Position numbers and translations under genes: made by a program. Positions 33,540 to 41,921 of a stretch of DNA of 42,062 nucleotides are shown in pieces; position 1 is the stretch's first letter, and the number at the start of each line of letters is the position of its first letter. The stretch comes from an uncultured Butyricicoccus sp. (GTDB lineage Bacteria; Bacillota; Clostridia; Oscillospirales; Butyricicoccaceae), in the NCBI GenBank assembly GCA_944384745.1, contig CALWUO010000014.1:1-42062 (forward strand). Reading direction: 5' to 3'. The notes beneath the pieces are model-generated. The model searched no databases, was not told where the DNA came from, and saw only the letters and a program-made list of their open reading frames with translations.

Positions 33540-35078
33540 ATGAAGTTGCTCAAACGCTTTATAGCATTGACTCTTTCATGCTTTATGCTTACAGGTTGTA
33601 CGCTTACAGAAAGACTTGGCTCACCAGATAGCAGTCAAACAGATAATGTAATAAGAAATGAAAATCTTGCCAATTATTTTGGCTTAACATATTATTCAGG
33701 AGAAAATATAAATCCTGTTTCAGTTAAAACAGATATGAATAGAGTGCTTGTAGATGCTCTTTATGAGGGTATGATTTATCTTGATGATAATTTTAAGCCT
33801 CAACCTATGCTTTGCGAAAACTGGGAAGGAGATGGCACTACATTCCGTTTTTATATTAAGCAAGGTGTAACTTTCTGGTCGGGTGAACCACTTACTGCAA
33901 ATGATGTGGTATACACATTAAAAACTGCACAAAGAGATACGCAATCACTTTATAATACAAGAATGGCGGATATTGACAGTATTTATGCAGATAATGAATA
34001 TACAGTGGTTGTAACTCTAAAAGCTCCTAATGTAAATCTGCCAAGCCTTATGGATATACCAATTTTTAGAGCGAATACAGAAGATTTAACATTTTCAGAT
34101 GGTACAGGTGCTTATAAACCTGTTCAAGAAAACGGAACATGGTATTTAACACCTTATGAGAATTGGCATGGCGGAAAAGTGAGTGAATTTGATAAAATAT
34201 CTTTGGTAAATACCACTCGTTCTGATGCGGTTCAACATAGCTTTGAAACTGGCGACATTTCTCTTATGAGAACCGAGCGAATAGGAACAGATTCAGTAAC
34301 GGTTAGCGGTTCAGTTGATATTTATAAATTGCCTACAACTGATATGCATTTTTTAGGCTTTGCAAATAATATAGAGCCTTTTAGTATACCTGCTGTACGT
34401 CAAGCCATTTCACTAGCCATTGATAGAAATGGTATTTGTTCAACACAACTTCAATCTTTTGCTGAGCCTGCGGTTTTACCAGTAAATCCTCAGCCAGAGG
34501 GACAAAATACGGCTTTAGACCGTGCAGCAGCTATTCAAACTCTTGCAGCTTCGGGAATAGTGGATAACAATGGTGATGGTATTTTAGAATATCAAAGTGC
34601 TTATGGATATTTAGCTTCACTTACTACAAGCATTTTAGTAAACAGTGAAAATCCATTTAAAGTTGCAGCAGCTAATCAAATAGCCGCTTCACTCACTGCA
34701 ATAGGAATTAAAACTTCGGTTGAAGAAGTGACTTTTGAGGAATATCAAAACAGAGTTTCAACAGGGAATTTTCAAATGTATTATGGTGAAATTCGTATGA
34801 CACCTGATTTCGATTTGCGTTCACTTATTATGACGGGTGGTGCATTAAATTATGGCAGGTATAGCAATGCACAAACCGACCAGCTTGTAATTAATGCAAG
34901 AACAAGCGAGCTTGAGGACGCTAAAACTCAGCTTTATAATTATCTACTTGCAGAAATGCCTATTATTCCAATAGCATTTGCAAAAGACCAGGCTATTGTT
35001 AGAAGTAATTTAATAAAAGGATTTAGCCCTTCACCAAATTGGATATTCCATGGTGTTGGCGGTTGGAGGAAAAACTAA
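33540..35078 (+). CDS. Orphan oligopeptide/nickel-type ABC substrate-binding lipoprotein (SBP_bac_5)
   Basis: A 512-residue family 5 solute-binding protein. The lipobox FMLTGC gives lipidated C20. The mature part shows LVDALYEGMIYLDDNFKPQP, AENWEGDGTTFRFYIKQGVTFWSGEPLTANDVVYTL-like order, RQAISLAIDR and PIIPIAFA near the C-terminus, all typical of OppA/DppA/NikA proteins. It also contains a DNNGDGILEY stretch, a calcium-loop-like insertion common in clostridial members. No permease or ATPase gene is nearby, so it either feeds a transporter encoded elsewhere or acts as a sensor. GAGAGG precedes the ATG. Its stop is one base from the mnmA start. Confidence 0.9.
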   Translation: MKLLKRFIALTLSCFMLTGCTLTERLGSPDSSQTDNVIRNENLANYFGLTYYSGENINPVSVKTDMNRVLVDALYEGMIYLDDNFKPQPMLCENWEGDGTTFRFYIKQGVTFWSGEPLTANDVVYTLKTAQRDTQSLYNTRMADIDSIYADNEYTVVVTLKAPNVNLPSLMDIPIFRANTEDLTFSDGTGAYKPVQENGTWYLTPYENWHGGKVSEFDKISLVNTTRSDAVQHSFETGDISLMRTERIGTDSVTVSGSVDIYKLPTTDMHFLGFANNIEPFSIPAVRQAISLAIDRNGICSTQLQSFAEPAVLPVNPQPEGQNTALDRAAAIQTLAASGIVDNNGDGILEYQSAYGYLASLTTSILVNSENPFKVAAANQIAASLTAIGIKTSVEEVTFEEYQNRVSTGNFQMYYGEIRMTPDFDLRSLIMTGGALNYGRYSNAQTDQLVINARTSELEDAKTQLYNYLLAEMPIIPIAFAKDQAIVRSNLIKGFSPSPNWIFHGVGGWRKN

Positions 35079-35079
35079 A

Positions 35080-36096
35080 ATGGAAAAAGTTGTTCTAGGT
35101 TTATCTGGTGGAGTGGATTCTGCGGTTGCAGCCTCCCTTTTAAAAGAACAAGGTTATGATGTTTATGGTTTATTTTTAGAAATGGGACTAGGTGGAGAAC
35201 AAGAAGCACAGAAAGTTGCTGATAGCGTTGGTATTCCGCTTTATATAGCTCATAAAAAAGATGAACTTGAAAAACATGTTTGCAGTTATTTTGCAAATGA
35301 ATATAAAAATGCACGTACACCAAATCCATGCGTTATGTGTAACCCTACTGTAAAATTTAAGACAATGGCTGATTATGCCGATAAAATTGGGGCAAAATAT
35401 TTGGCAACAGGACATTATGCCCGTATACGTAGAGATAGCCAAGGTAGGGCTTTACTTGTTCAATCAAAATCAGCTAAAGACCAAACCTATATGTTAAATA
35501 GACTGCCAAGAGAAATTTTAGAAAGATGTATTTTCCCACTTGGTGAGGCAGCCGACAAAGAAGAAGTTAGAGCTTTAGCAAAACAAAGAGAAATACCATC
35601 TGCTGATAAAAAAGATAGTATGGACGTTTGTTTTATTCCAGATGGTGACTGGTGCGGGTGGCTTAAACTTTATGGTGTGGATTTGCCAGAAGGAAATTTT
35701 GTTGATGAAAACGGCAATATTTTGGGCAGACACAAAGGCATACATCAGTATACAGTTGGTCAGCGTAAAGGTTTAGGTGTTTCAGCTAAGGGCAGATTAT
35801 TTGTTCATGAGTTGAGACCTGAAACCAATGAAGTTGTTTTGTCACTGAATGATGTGTTTAAAAAGGAAATCATGGTGAGAAATATAAATTATTGTGCACC
35901 AGAATATATGGAAAATGGAGCTTTTAACTGTCAAGTTAGGGTGCGTTATTCAAAACGTGCGGAAAATGCAACCGTTTATCCTCAAGGAAAAGATGCAAAA
36001 GTTGTATTTGAAAATGAAGTAAGAGCACCAGCGGCTGGTCAATCGGCTGTATTTTATGATAAAGATATAGTTATAGGCGGTGGATTTATCGAATAA
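35080..36096 (+). CDS. mnmA: tRNA 2-thiouridine synthase MnmA (divergent)
   Basis: A 338-residue ATP-pyrophosphatase that thiolates U34 of tRNA Lys, Glu and Gln. The PP-loop GLSGGVDSAVAASLLKEQG is at the start; TPNPCVMCNPTVKF holds the first catalytic Cys; ATGHYARI and the adenylation region KDQTYMLNRLPREIL follow; the second Cys is in DVCFIPDGDW. The protein is shorter than typical MnmA (about 360) because the segment between GLFLEM and GEQEAQKVADSVGIP, which usually carries about 20 more residues, is missing. It may be a paralogue, but the catalytic residues are present. GGAGG inside the end of the binding-protein gene serves ATG 35080. Confidence 0.9.
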   Translation: MEKVVLGLSGGVDSAVAASLLKEQGYDVYGLFLEMGLGGEQEAQKVADSVGIPLYIAHKKDELEKHVCSYFANEYKNARTPNPCVMCNPTVKFKTMADYADKIGAKYLATGHYARIRRDSQGRALLVQSKSAKDQTYMLNRLPREILERCIFPLGEAADKEEVRALAKQREIPSADKKDSMDVCFIPDGDWCGWLKLYGVDLPEGNFVDENGNILGRHKGIHQYTVGQRKGLGVSAKGRLFVHELRPETNEVVLSLNDVFKKEIMVRNINYCAPEYMENGAFNCQVRVRYSKRAENATVYPQGKDAKVVFENEVRAPAAGQSAVFYDKDIVIGGGFIE

Positions 36097-36128
36097 TAAG
36101 AATATCTTTATAATTATGGAGAGTTGAC

Positions 36129-37034
36129 ATGGAAAGCAGACATCAATCAATAGGTCATGTGCTTGCAATAGCTACTGTTATAGTATGGGGTGCTACTTTT
36201 GTATCAACTAAAGTGTTACTTGGTCATTTTACAGCAGAAGAAATATTATTTTTAAGGTTTTCAATGGGACTTATAGCACTTTGGATTTATAAACCTAAAA
36301 GAATAAAAATGAAAGAAAAATCACACTATCTTTATTTCATCGGTGCAAGTTTTACAGGACTATTTTTATACTATCTGTGTGAAAATATTGCATTGGGTTA
36401 TGGAGATGCCTCACTGGTTGGCGTTATTGTTTCAAGTGCCCCGATATTTTCAGGTATTCTAAGTGCTATTTTTCTAAAAGAAAAATTAAGTAAAAGTTTC
36501 TTTGTAGGTTTTGTATTTGCAATGGTAGGATTGTTTTTATTGTCTTGGACAGCAGAAAGCACAGGAGTTCAAATTTTAGGTATAATTCTTGCGTTTTTTG
36601 GTGCTATCTCATGGGCATTTTATTCTATACTAATAAGAAAAATAACTTTTTTCGGTTATGATAGTTTTGAAATAACTAAATATACTTTTTTATTTGCTGT
36701 TATTATGATGATACCAGTTGCTATTTCTAGCGGTTTTCGCACAAGTGCAGTTATTACAATGAATTTAACCGTGTTTTTAAATTTAGTATTTTTGGGGCTT
36801 GTTGCCAGTGCTTTATGTTTTGTAACATGGAGTTTTGCAGTAAAACAACTTGGTGTTGTAAAATCCAGTGTTTATATTTACGCATCACCTGTTGTAACTG
36901 TTATTTTAGCCGCTATAGTTTTAGGCGAGCGAATGAACCCTCAAGAGATTTTAGGTACAGTGCTTGTACTTTTAGGCCTTGTACTAAGTGAAGGGCAAAT
37001 ATTTAAAAGAAAGGGGAAAAGCAATGATTTATGA
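36129..37034 (+). CDS. EamA/DMT family transporter
   Basis: A 301-residue membrane protein with ten hydrophobic segments in two EamA repeats (about 5-140 and 150-290). The start AIATVIVWGATFVSTKVLLG, then FLRFSMGLIALWIYKPKR, SLVGVIVSSAPIFSGILSAIFLKEKLS and, in the second repeat, SSVYIYASPVVTVILAAIVLGERMNPQEILGTVLVLLGL are typical. The substrate is unknown; family members export amino acids or other metabolites. GGAGAG precedes the ATG. The end overlaps the CPBP gene by 11 bases. Confidence 0.93.
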   Translation: MESRHQSIGHVLAIATVIVWGATFVSTKVLLGHFTAEEILFLRFSMGLIALWIYKPKRIKMKEKSHYLYFIGASFTGLFLYYLCENIALGYGDASLVGVIVSSAPIFSGILSAIFLKEKLSKSFFVGFVFAMVGLFLLSWTAESTGVQILGIILAFFGAISWAFYSILIRKITFFGYDSFEITKYTFLFAVIMMIPVAISSGFRTSAVITMNLTVFLNLVFLGLVASALCFVTWSFAVKQLGVVKSSVYIYASPVVTVILAAIVLGERMNPQEILGTVLVLLGLVLSEGQIFKRKGKSNDL

Positions 37035-37941
37035 TTCAAGAAAATCAGATTTTGAGATGATTGGCTGGGCATTAGTGATTTCTCAGCTCACAATGTTTTT
37101 CCTATCTCTATTTTTGAGTTTGATTGCATCGCAATTTCTTTATATATTTACTCCACTTGAAAGAACATGGGACCTTATAGAAGGTTATATTGTAATGTTG
37201 TCTGCCATTGGTGGTGCAATTCCAATGATAGTGGTTGGAGTTAAAAACAATAGTTTTATAAATATAATACAAAAACGTGAAAAAGCATGGCCTGTACAGA
37301 TTGTATTGATATTTTTAATGATTATGGGACTTCAGATGATTACTAATATAGCTATGACCCCTGTTATAAATTTTCTGGAGTCTTCCACTGGTGTCTCTTT
37401 TACAGAAGCTAATGCGGTAGCTACATCACACAGCGTTTCAAGTTCCATGATGCTTTATTCTATTATAATTGCACCAATTATAGAAGAATTACTTTACAGA
37501 GGTGTATTGCTTAGAACGCTTGAAAGATATGGAAAATGGTTTGCTATTATTATAAGTGCATTGGTTTTTGGTCTTATGCATGGAAATGCTGTGCAGTTTC
37601 CAGTTGCTTTCTTAATAGGGTTGCTTTTTGGATATTTAACCATTAAATATTCAATTGGTCTTTCCATAACACTTCATATACTTAATAATTTATCTGTTGA
37701 AATAATCGGACGTATATCTGCATTTAGTGAAAATATGGGTGTTTTAATAAATCTTAGTGTGTTAATAGCTGGTATAATAACAATTTTTCTAATGATTATG
37801 AGTGCAGGTAAGCCTATTTTAAAGGATATAAAACAAAATCGCACCGCAAAAGGTGTTTATATTAGCTTTTTTACATGTAAACCAATTATAGCTGTATTTC
37901 TTTATATGATTGCTTTGACAATATCAAGCGTTTTAATATAA
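37024..37941 (+). CDS. CPBP family intramembrane metalloprotease
   Basis: A 305-residue membrane protein with about eight hydrophobic segments and the CPBP/Abi (CAAX protease and bacteriocin processing) motifs: IIAPIIEELLYRGVLL (EExxxR), FGLMHGN, and SITLHILNN. Relatives process CAAX-type proteins, bacteriocins or anti-sigma factors; no target is visible here. Start set to ATG 37024 with AAGGGG seven bases upstream; it lies inside the end of the EamA gene, so translation is coupled. Confidence 0.92.
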   Translation: MIYDSRKSDFEMIGWALVISQLTMFFLSLFLSLIASQFLYIFTPLERTWDLIEGYIVMLSAIGGAIPMIVVGVKNNSFINIIQKREKAWPVQIVLIFLMIMGLQMITNIAMTPVINFLESSTGVSFTEANAVATSHSVSSSMMLYSIIIAPIIEELLYRGVLLRTLERYGKWFAIIISALVFGLMHGNAVQFPVAFLIGLLFGYLTIKYSIGLSITLHILNNLSVEIIGRISAFSENMGVLINLSVLIAGIITIFLMIMSAGKPILKDIKQNRTAKGVYISFFTCKPIIAVFLYMIALTISSVLI

Positions 37942-37947
37942 AAAATA

Positions 37948-37975
37948 TTGCTTTTATAAATAATTATGTTAATAT
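37948..37975 (+). promoter_or_regulatory. Possible promoter of the nusB operon
   Basis: TTGCTT at 37948-37953, 16-base spacer, TAATAT at 37970-37975. Downstream, the leader holds TACGC, loop TGAGT, GCGTA (38003-38017), a small perfect hairpin 15 bases before the CGGAGG ribosome site. Confidence 0.4.
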
Positions 37976-38043
37976 TAACTATATAAATTGGATTTGTCTT
38001 GTTACGCTGAGTGCGTACAGGGGAAAGATAACGGAGGAAAATA

Positions 38044-38499
38044 ATGAGCAGAAAACAAGCTAGAGAAATCGCACTGCATTTAGTGTTTGAAATGGGATTT
38101 AATGAGTTTGAGGCTGATGAAATCCTAACAGACCGACTTGATGAAAGCATTTTAAACTCAATTAGCGGAGAAATTGAACTTTATGCAGGTAAAATTTCCG
38201 AAAAAGACAGCACATATATTAGAGAAGTGGTAAAAGGTGTTGCAGCTCATCTTTCAGAGCTTGATGAACTTGTTGAAAAAAACGCTAAGGGCTGGAGTAT
38301 GAAGCGTATTTCCAGAATGACTATGGCTGTTTTACGTCTTGCTCTTTATGAAATGAAATATATGAAAGATGTACCAGTAGGCGTTGCAATAAATGAGGCA
38401 GTCGAACTTGCTAAAACCTATGAAACCGAAGACACTGGTTCTTTTGTAAATGGTATTTTAGGTGCTGTAAGCCGTCAGTGGGGAATGGGCAAGGAATGA
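38044..38499 (+). CDS. nusB: Transcription antitermination factor NusB
   Basis: A 151-residue all-helical protein that with NusE binds boxA RNA in rRNA leader transcripts. Family features: the start SRKQAREIALHLVFEM, a central REVVKGVAAHLSELDELVEK, RISRMTMAVLRLALYEMKYM and VAINEAVELAKTYETEDTGSFVNGILG near the end. CGGAGG lies six bases before the ATG. The stop codon overlaps the start of the TsaD-like gene. It heads the operon that continues with xseA, xseB and ispA. Confidence 0.96.
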   Translation: MSRKQAREIALHLVFEMGFNEFEADEILTDRLDESILNSISGEIELYAGKISEKDSTYIREVVKGVAAHLSELDELVEKNAKGWSMKRISRMTMAVLRLALYEMKYMKDVPVGVAINEAVELAKTYETEDTGSFVNGILGAVSRQWGMGKE

Positions 38500-39434
38500 G
38501 CCGTTTCTATCTTGGTATTGATACATCAAATTATCGCACATCAGCGGCTGTATTTGATGCACAAACAGGAGAATATCATAATTCTGGTAGACTTTTAGAT
38601 GTAAAACATGGCTCATTAGGTCTAAGACAGTCTGAAGCACTTTTTCAGCATACACTTTATCTTCATAAACAAATAGAAAATTTGCCTAAGAATATTAAAA
38701 TCAATGCTGTATGTGTAAGCACTAGACCACGAGCCATAGAAGGCTCTTATATGCCTTGCTTTTTAGCGGGTGAAAATGTGGCTAGAAGCATAGCAAGTGT
38801 GCTTGATGTGCCTTGCTTTACAGCGTCACATCAACAAGGGCATTTGGTGGCAGCCGCTTTTAGTGCAGACAAACTTGATTTATTAAATAAAGATTTGCTT
38901 GCTTGGCATTTGTCAGGTGGCACAACAGAACTTTTATTTGTAAAACCTGATGAAAATGGTATGCCACAAGCAAAACAGATAGGCGGTACAAGTGATATTG
39001 CAGCAGGTCAACTTGTTGATAGGGCAGGTGTGCTTTTAGGACTTCAGTTTCCTTGTGGTGCAGAGCTTGAAAAGCTTGCAAATAAATCTGAAGCTGTAAA
39101 ACCTTTTGCTGTAAAAGTCAAGGATTGTGTGTTTTCGCTTTCTGGTATGCAAAATAAAGTTGAGCAAATGCATAAAAATGGCATTTCATCAAAACAAATT
39201 GCAAGATTTACAATAGAAACTATAACTTATGCAACACATAAGGCTACAAAACAAGCAAAACTTAATTATAATGCACCTGTTTTATGTGCTGGCGGTGTTA
39301 TGAGCAATAAAAGCCTACAAAAGCATATGTCAAAAAATTTCGGTGCTTTTTTCGCAACTCCTGAGCTTTCAGGCGATAATGCTGTTGGTGTGGCAATTCT
39401 TGCAGCAAAGCAGAACGGAGAAAATTTATGGTAA
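38496..39434 (+). CDS. TsaD/Kae1 (peptidase M22) paralogue of unknown function
   Basis: A 312-residue ASKHA-fold protein related to the tRNA threonylcarbamoyladenosine factor TsaD. It keeps the start LGIDTSNY, a metal-type HxxxH pair (H112, H116 in ASHQQGH), the phosphate loop HLSGGTTELL, and a C-terminal SGDNAVGVA that corresponds to TDNA of TsaD. Differences: LGIETSCDET is reduced to LGIDTSNYRT, and HMEGH becomes HQQGH. True TsaD is usually elsewhere next to rimI, so this looks like a second copy with a different or accessory role. ATG 38496 overlaps the nusB stop (ATGA); the upstream in-frame GTG 38478 lacks a ribosome site. It occupies the place where many Firmicutes have folD. Confidence 0.85.
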   Translation: MSRFYLGIDTSNYRTSAAVFDAQTGEYHNSGRLLDVKHGSLGLRQSEALFQHTLYLHKQIENLPKNIKINAVCVSTRPRAIEGSYMPCFLAGENVARSIASVLDVPCFTASHQQGHLVAAAFSADKLDLLNKDLLAWHLSGGTTELLFVKPDENGMPQAKQIGGTSDIAAGQLVDRAGVLLGLQFPCGAELEKLANKSEAVKPFAVKVKDCVFSLSGMQNKVEQMHKNGISSKQIARFTIETITYATHKATKQAKLNYNAPVLCAGGVMSNKSLQKHMSKNFGAFFATPELSGDNAVGVAILAAKQNGENLW

Positions 39435-40693
39435 ATCAGCGAATTTATTCGGTAACGCAGCTTAATACTGAAATTAAAAATCTTCTCGAAAGTAATCCAT
39501 CTTTTTATAACCTGTTCGTGCAGGGAGAAATATCTAACTATAAAGCTCACCCATCTGGTCACCATTATATGACCATTAAAGATGATGGTGGGGCAATCTC
39601 AGCGGTTTTATTTAAACAAGACGCTTTAAAACTGAGATTTAAACCCGCTAATGGTGTTAAAATCATTGCAAGAGGCAGAGTTAGTTCTTTCCCTAAAACC
39701 GGACAGGTTCAGCTTTATATTACTGATATGATGCCCGATGGTGTTGGAACATTGCATTTACAGTTTGAGCAGTTAAAGCAAAAACTATATAATCAAGGCT
39801 TATTTGATAATAAGTATAAAAAAGCTTTACCAGCCTATCCAGAGAAAATAGCTCTTATAACTTCACCAAGTGGTGCAGCTATCAGGGATATGATTAGAAT
39901 AATAAAAAGACGTTGGAGTTTTGCCGATATTCTTATATATCCAGCGGCAGTTCAAGGTACAACCGCACCAAATGAACTTATAAATGCATTAAAACTTGCA
40001 AATAGGCATAATAAAGCCGATGTTATTATTATAGGTCGTGGCGGTGGCTCAATAGAGGATTTATGGGCATTTAACAATGAAAATCTTGCTTATGAGATTT
40101 TTAAAAGCGATATTCCAGTTATATCTGCCGTAGGTCATGAACCAGATTTCACTATTGCGGACTTTGTAGCAGATATGAGAGCACCCACACCATCAGGAGG
40201 AGCTGAACTTGCTACACCAGATAGCACAAAACTAATTTATGATATCAAAAATATAGAAAATAGACTTGTAAAATCTCAAAATAAGCAAATAGAGCTTTAT
40301 AATCAAAAATTAAAATCGCTTTTAAATGGGCTTTCTTCGCCTAAAAAGATTATGGAGCAAAAAAATCAAATGGTTAGTTTATATAAACTCCGTTTAATTC
40401 GTGCTATGGAAAGCAAACAAACTGAAAGAAAATTAAAATGCGATTTTGCAGTAAAACAGCTTGAGCAAGCAATAAATAAAAGATTGGATATTTCAAAACG
40501 TCAGTTTTCTAAAAATTGTGCGTTTTTAGATGCACTTAGTCCGCTGAAAGTGTTCAGTAGAGGTTATTCGGTGGCTTTGGATAAGCAAAATAAGGCTATT
40601 TATAGTTCAGCACAGATAAAGCAAGGCGATATATTAAAAATAAAATTTGCAAAAGGCAGTGCAGAATGTAAAACACTCACAATAGAGGAATGA
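39428..40693 (+). CDS. xseA: Exodeoxyribonuclease VII large subunit
   Basis: A 421-residue nuclease subunit that degrades single-stranded DNA. The N-terminal OB fold (about 1-100) contains VQGEISNYKAHPSGHHYMTIKD and ISAVLF; the catalytic domain has ALITSPSGAAIRDMIRI, IIGRGGGSIEDLWAFNNE, ISAVGHEPDFTIADFVADMRAPTPSGGAEL; a long helical region follows, and a C-terminal RGYSVALDK ends the protein. It starts inside the end of the TsaD-like gene, with GGAG seven bases upstream, and is followed by xseB nine bases later. Confidence 0.97.
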   Translation: MVNQRIYSVTQLNTEIKNLLESNPSFYNLFVQGEISNYKAHPSGHHYMTIKDDGGAISAVLFKQDALKLRFKPANGVKIIARGRVSSFPKTGQVQLYITDMMPDGVGTLHLQFEQLKQKLYNQGLFDNKYKKALPAYPEKIALITSPSGAAIRDMIRIIKRRWSFADILIYPAAVQGTTAPNELINALKLANRHNKADVIIIGRGGGSIEDLWAFNNENLAYEIFKSDIPVISAVGHEPDFTIADFVADMRAPTPSGGAELATPDSTKLIYDIKNIENRLVKSQNKQIELYNQKLKSLLNGLSSPKKIMEQKNQMVSLYKLRLIRAMESKQTERKLKCDFAVKQLEQAINKRLDISKRQFSKNCAFLDALSPLKVFSRGYSVALDKQNKAIYSSAQIKQGDILKIKFAKGSAECKTLTIEE

Positions 40694-40702
40694 GAGGTAA
40701 AT

Positions 40703-40939
40703 ATGGCAACAAGAAAAAAATCGCTTTCATTTGAAGAAAAAATGAACCAGCTTGAAGATATAGTTATAAATCTTGAAAAAGGTAATTCGCCACTTGAGGA
40801 AAGTATGCAACTTTTTGAACAAGGAATGAAACTTTCAGCCGAACTTCAAAAAATGCTTGAAACCGCTGAACAAAAAGTAACACTGCTTACAGAACAAGCT
40901 GACGGCACTATAAAAGAGCAGGATTTGGAGGACATGTAA
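40703..40939 (+). CDS. xseB: Exodeoxyribonuclease VII small subunit
   Basis: A 78-residue helical protein that assembles with XseA. The family pattern SFEEKMNQLEDIVINLEKGN, then SPLEESMQLFEQGMKLSAELQKMLETAEQKV is complete. GAGAGGT precedes the ATG; the stop is one base from the ispA start. Confidence 0.96.
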   Translation: MATRKKSLSFEEKMNQLEDIVINLEKGNSPLEESMQLFEQGMKLSAELQKMLETAEQKVTLLTEQADGTIKEQDLEDM

Positions 40940-40940
40940 A

Positions 40941-41834
40941 ATGACATATGAGGAGCGTTTATCGACATATACACAATATGTACATGAATTTTTAGATAAG
41001 CTTTTAAGCGAAAAAGATTGTCAAGGGCAAGAGCAAATTATAAAAGCTATGCGATATTCTGCACTTGCAGGCGGTAAGCGTTTAAGACCTGCTCTTGTAA
41101 TGGAGTTTTACAGACTGTCGGGCGGAAATCCTAAAGATGTTTTACCATTTGCTGTGGCTCTTGAAATGATACACACATATTCACTTATACATGACGATTT
41201 GCCTTGTATGGACAATGATGATTTTAGACGTGGAAAGCCTACAAATCACAAGGTATATGGTGAGGCTATGGCAGTTCTTGCAGGTGACGCTTTACTAACA
41301 GAAGCGTTTGCACTTGCTACAAGACCAGAAAACCTTGAAAAATTTACTGCTGAACAGATTGTAAAAGCCACAAATTGCCTTGCAAAAAATGCTGGTGTAT
41401 TTGGTATGATTGGCGGTCAAGTTATAGATATAGAGTCTGAGCATAAAAAAATCTCTTATGATGAGCTCGTTTTGTTGCAAAAATATAAAACTGGTGCTTT
41501 AATTGAAAGTGCTGTTCAAATGGGTTGTATCCTAGGTGGTGCAGATGAAAACAAACTAAAAGCAGCTAAAGAATACGCTTATTCACTAGGTTTGGCTTTT
41601 CAGATACAAGATGATATTCTTGATATTGAAGGAGATGCTGAGATTTTTGGAAAGCCTATTGGTTCAGATATCGAAAAAGAAAAATCAACTTTTCCATCTC
41701 AAATAGGATTAGATAACTGCAAAGAAAAGGTAAAACAGCTAACTCAAAATGCTATAAGTGCAGTTAAAAACGGCTTTGAAGAAAGTGAATTTTTAATCTG
41801 GTTAGCTGATAAACTTTCAGTCAGAAATAACTAA
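40941..41834 (+). CDS. ispA: Short-chain polyprenyl (farnesyl/geranyl) diphosphate synthase
   Basis: A 297-residue trans-prenyltransferase that condenses IPP with allylic diphosphates for undecaprenyl and quinone precursors. First Asp-rich motif: HDDLPCMDNDDFRRGKPTNH with the two-residue insertion typical of type II bacterial farnesyl synthases. Others: AGGKRLRPAL near residue 45, GGQVIDIESE, KTGALIESAV, and the second Asp-rich motif FQIQDDILDIEGD with GKPIGSD. GGAGG lies nine bases before the ATG. The last protein gene of the nusB operon in the window; dxs is expected further downstream. Confidence 0.97.
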   Translation: MTYEERLSTYTQYVHEFLDKLLSEKDCQGQEQIIKAMRYSALAGGKRLRPALVMEFYRLSGGNPKDVLPFAVALEMIHTYSLIHDDLPCMDNDDFRRGKPTNHKVYGEAMAVLAGDALLTEAFALATRPENLEKFTAEQIVKATNCLAKNAGVFGMIGGQVIDIESEHKKISYDELVLLQKYKTGALIESAVQMGCILGGADENKLKAAKEYAYSLGLAFQIQDDILDIEGDAEIFGKPIGSDIEKEKSTFPSQIGLDNCKEKVKQLTQNAISAVKNGFEESEFLIWLADKLSVRNN

Positions 41835-41853
41835 GTATTAAATATCACATAAT

Positions 41854-41875
41854 GTATATTTATGCATAAATATAC
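41854..41875. repeat. Perfect 22-bp palindrome between ispA and the RNA gene
   Basis: GTATATTTATG (41854-41864) followed directly by its exact complement CATAAATATAC (41865-41875). It ends ten bases before the -35 box of the RNA promoter. No T run follows, so it is more likely a protein-binding site or cruciform than a terminator. Confidence 0.8.
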
Positions 41876-41885
41876 TGCTATGCAC

Positions 41886-41915
41886 TTGAAATAATATATC
41901 TAAATCTGTTATACT
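41886..41915 (+). promoter_or_regulatory. Promoter of the non-coding RNA after ispA
   Basis: TTGAAA at 41886-41891, 18-base spacer, TATACT at 41910-41915. Start expected near 41922. This separates the RNA from plain read-through of the ispA operon. Confidence 0.75.
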
Positions 41916-41921
41916 ATTAGC

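Noticed and set aside
38001..38040. Known small riboswitch (preQ1, guanidine or similar) before nusB
   Set aside because: Only one short hairpin is seen and none of the conserved binding-core sequences of those classes.
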